Source: Burkholderiales bacterium (GTDB lineage: Bacteria > Pseudomonadota > Gammaproteobacteria > Burkholderiales > Burkholderiaceae_C). From it: 64,000 bases of DNA. Location of the stretch: positions 35,698-99,697 of the forward strand of contig CANCFV010000002.1 of the NCBI GenBank assembly GCA_947377275.1, written 5' to 3'. The translations under genes were made by a program, and so were the position numbers. Positions 63,441 through 64,000 of this stretch are shown piece by piece. Every line of letters begins with the position of its first letter. Positions within the stretch are counted from its first letter, which is position 1. A model generated the notes under the pieces. That model was not told the DNA's origin and made no database searches. It worked only from the letters and a program-made list of their open reading frames with translations.

Positions 63441-63645
63441 GGCCGTCTACCACGCATGCGAAGGCTTCTTCGGCCGCTTGAAGATCGAGATGTTCTTTTC
63501 TCGTGACTGGCTGCACACGACCATCGACGAGTTCATCGCCTACTTGGATGCCTACATCCGGTGGTACAACGAGGCCCGGATCAAAGTCTCGCTTGGAGCC
63601 CGCAGTCCAATCGGGCATCGCAGAAGCCTAGGAATCGCTGTTTAA
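63441..63645 (+). pseudogene. IS3-family transposase OrfB C-terminal fragment
   Basis: The frame reads EGFFGRLKIEMFFSRDW and AYLDAYIRWYNEARIKVSLG, ending SPIGHRRSLGIAV and a stop. This is the C-terminal end of an IS3-type DDE transposase (usual form SFFGRLKxEMF...YIxxYNxxRIKxxLGxxSP). The rest of OrfB and all of OrfA are absent. Bases up to about 63675 (tccaagttttctgccgccc) resemble an IS3-type right end. Confidence 0.85.
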
Positions 63646-63861
63646 CCAGTCCAAGTTTTCTGCCGCCCCCCCAGTGGTGTTGGCGCCGATGCCGAAGTGA
63701 GCCACTTTTGGGCCTTGTGCCGACGACCCCGTGAGCCACTTGGGCGCCCCTCTGGCCCGCATGCCTGTTGGACGCTAGGGCTGATCTAGTGGCGCAGTCG
63801 AAGGTCGGCTCGGTGGCTCAAATGGGCATCGACGGCAACACTGCAGAGGCGCAAAAAGCAA
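63646..63861. other. Intergenic stretch after IS3 remnant
   Basis: About 215 bases without a supported gene. The first 30 look like the end of the IS3-type element. Further on, CCACTT occurs twice near 63702 and 63736 (GTGAGCCACTTTTGGG and GTGAGCCACTTGGGCG, 34 bases apart), perhaps remains of another mobile element. Confidence 0.4.
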
Positions 63862-63893
63862 AAAACCCAAGTGAAATCAATCACTTGGGTTTT
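63862..63893 (-). terminator. Rho-independent terminator of tRNA-Ser
   Basis: A perfect 13-base stem (AAAACCCAAGTGA at 63862-63874 and TCACTTGGGTTTT at 63881-63893) with a six-base loop lies five bases after the tRNA 3' end on the minus strand. The A/T-rich flanks make it work in both directions. Confidence 0.9.
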
Positions 63894-63898
63894 GCATT

Positions 63899-63986
<88 letters not shown>

Positions 63987-64000
63987 GAATCTGGTGTCGC

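Overview
The window is a high-GC, densely coded chromosome segment from a betaproteobacterium, most likely a Burkholderiales member related to the Comamonadaceae. This rests on protein style (GlnE, YhdP/TIGR02099-type AsmA protein, DUF4197, exosortase B/EpsD-EpsF-EpsG/EpsI set), on codon use, and on the housekeeping gene order. It holds about 55 protein genes, one tRNA-Ser and a few broken mobile or chemotaxis fragments.

Layout. 1-9.7 kb: housekeeping and envelope genes (lipoprotein fragment, thioredoxin-like lipoprotein, DUF4197 protein, large AsmA-like protein, glnE, a rhombosortase-like intramembrane protease). 9.8-34.3 kb: a large exopolysaccharide (EPS) region. EpsD, EpsF and EpsG run rightward and converge on a long leftward operon: exosortase B, EpsI, glycosyltransferase, Gmd, flippase, polymerase, two glycosyltransferases and a secreted glycosidase. 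A WecG/TagA-type transferase, GDP-L-fucose synthase and a sugar-1-phosphate nucleotidyltransferase diverge from it. Next comes a leftward module that encodes the known steps to a polyprenyl-phosphoryl-arabinofuranose donor: HAD-UbiA fusion, DprE1, DprE2, and a UPF0104 membrane protein. It is flanked by two paralogous nucleotidyltransferases in direct orientation and followed by a UDP-glucuronate 4-epimerase.

34.4-48.3 kb: a DUF1800/DUF1501 pair; a CpxP/Spy-like protein with response regulator and histidine kinase; a molbindin-like TOBE protein and small hydrolase; a four-gene cluster of a mini J-domain protein with three unrecognised proteins; an alpha/beta hydrolase with a palindromic operator and a possible regulator remnant. 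46.3-50.5 kb: TonB-dependent receptor, substrate-binding protein and diguanylate cyclase, closely spaced.

50.5-57.0 kb: an aromatic-degradation-like cluster (SDR, TetR, divergent extradiol-dioxygenase-like protein, fumarylacetoacetase-family protein, MDR reductase, MhpA-like hydroxylase) with a readable promoter/operator. 57.1-62.6 kb: signalling genes (HDOD, GAF-PAS-GGDEF-EAL, polytopic MCP). 62.5-64 kb: a decayed MCP fragment, IS630 and IS3 transposase remnants, and tRNA-Ser(CGA) with a clear terminator.

The most interesting parts are the mycobacterial-type arabinose-donor module between duplicated nucleotidyltransferase genes, the unknown J-domain gene cluster, the receptor/binding protein/cyclase operon, and the presence of two different C-terminal sorting proteases (exosortase and rhombosortase-like) near one EPS locus. 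All functional calls come from reading translated motifs; no database search was run.
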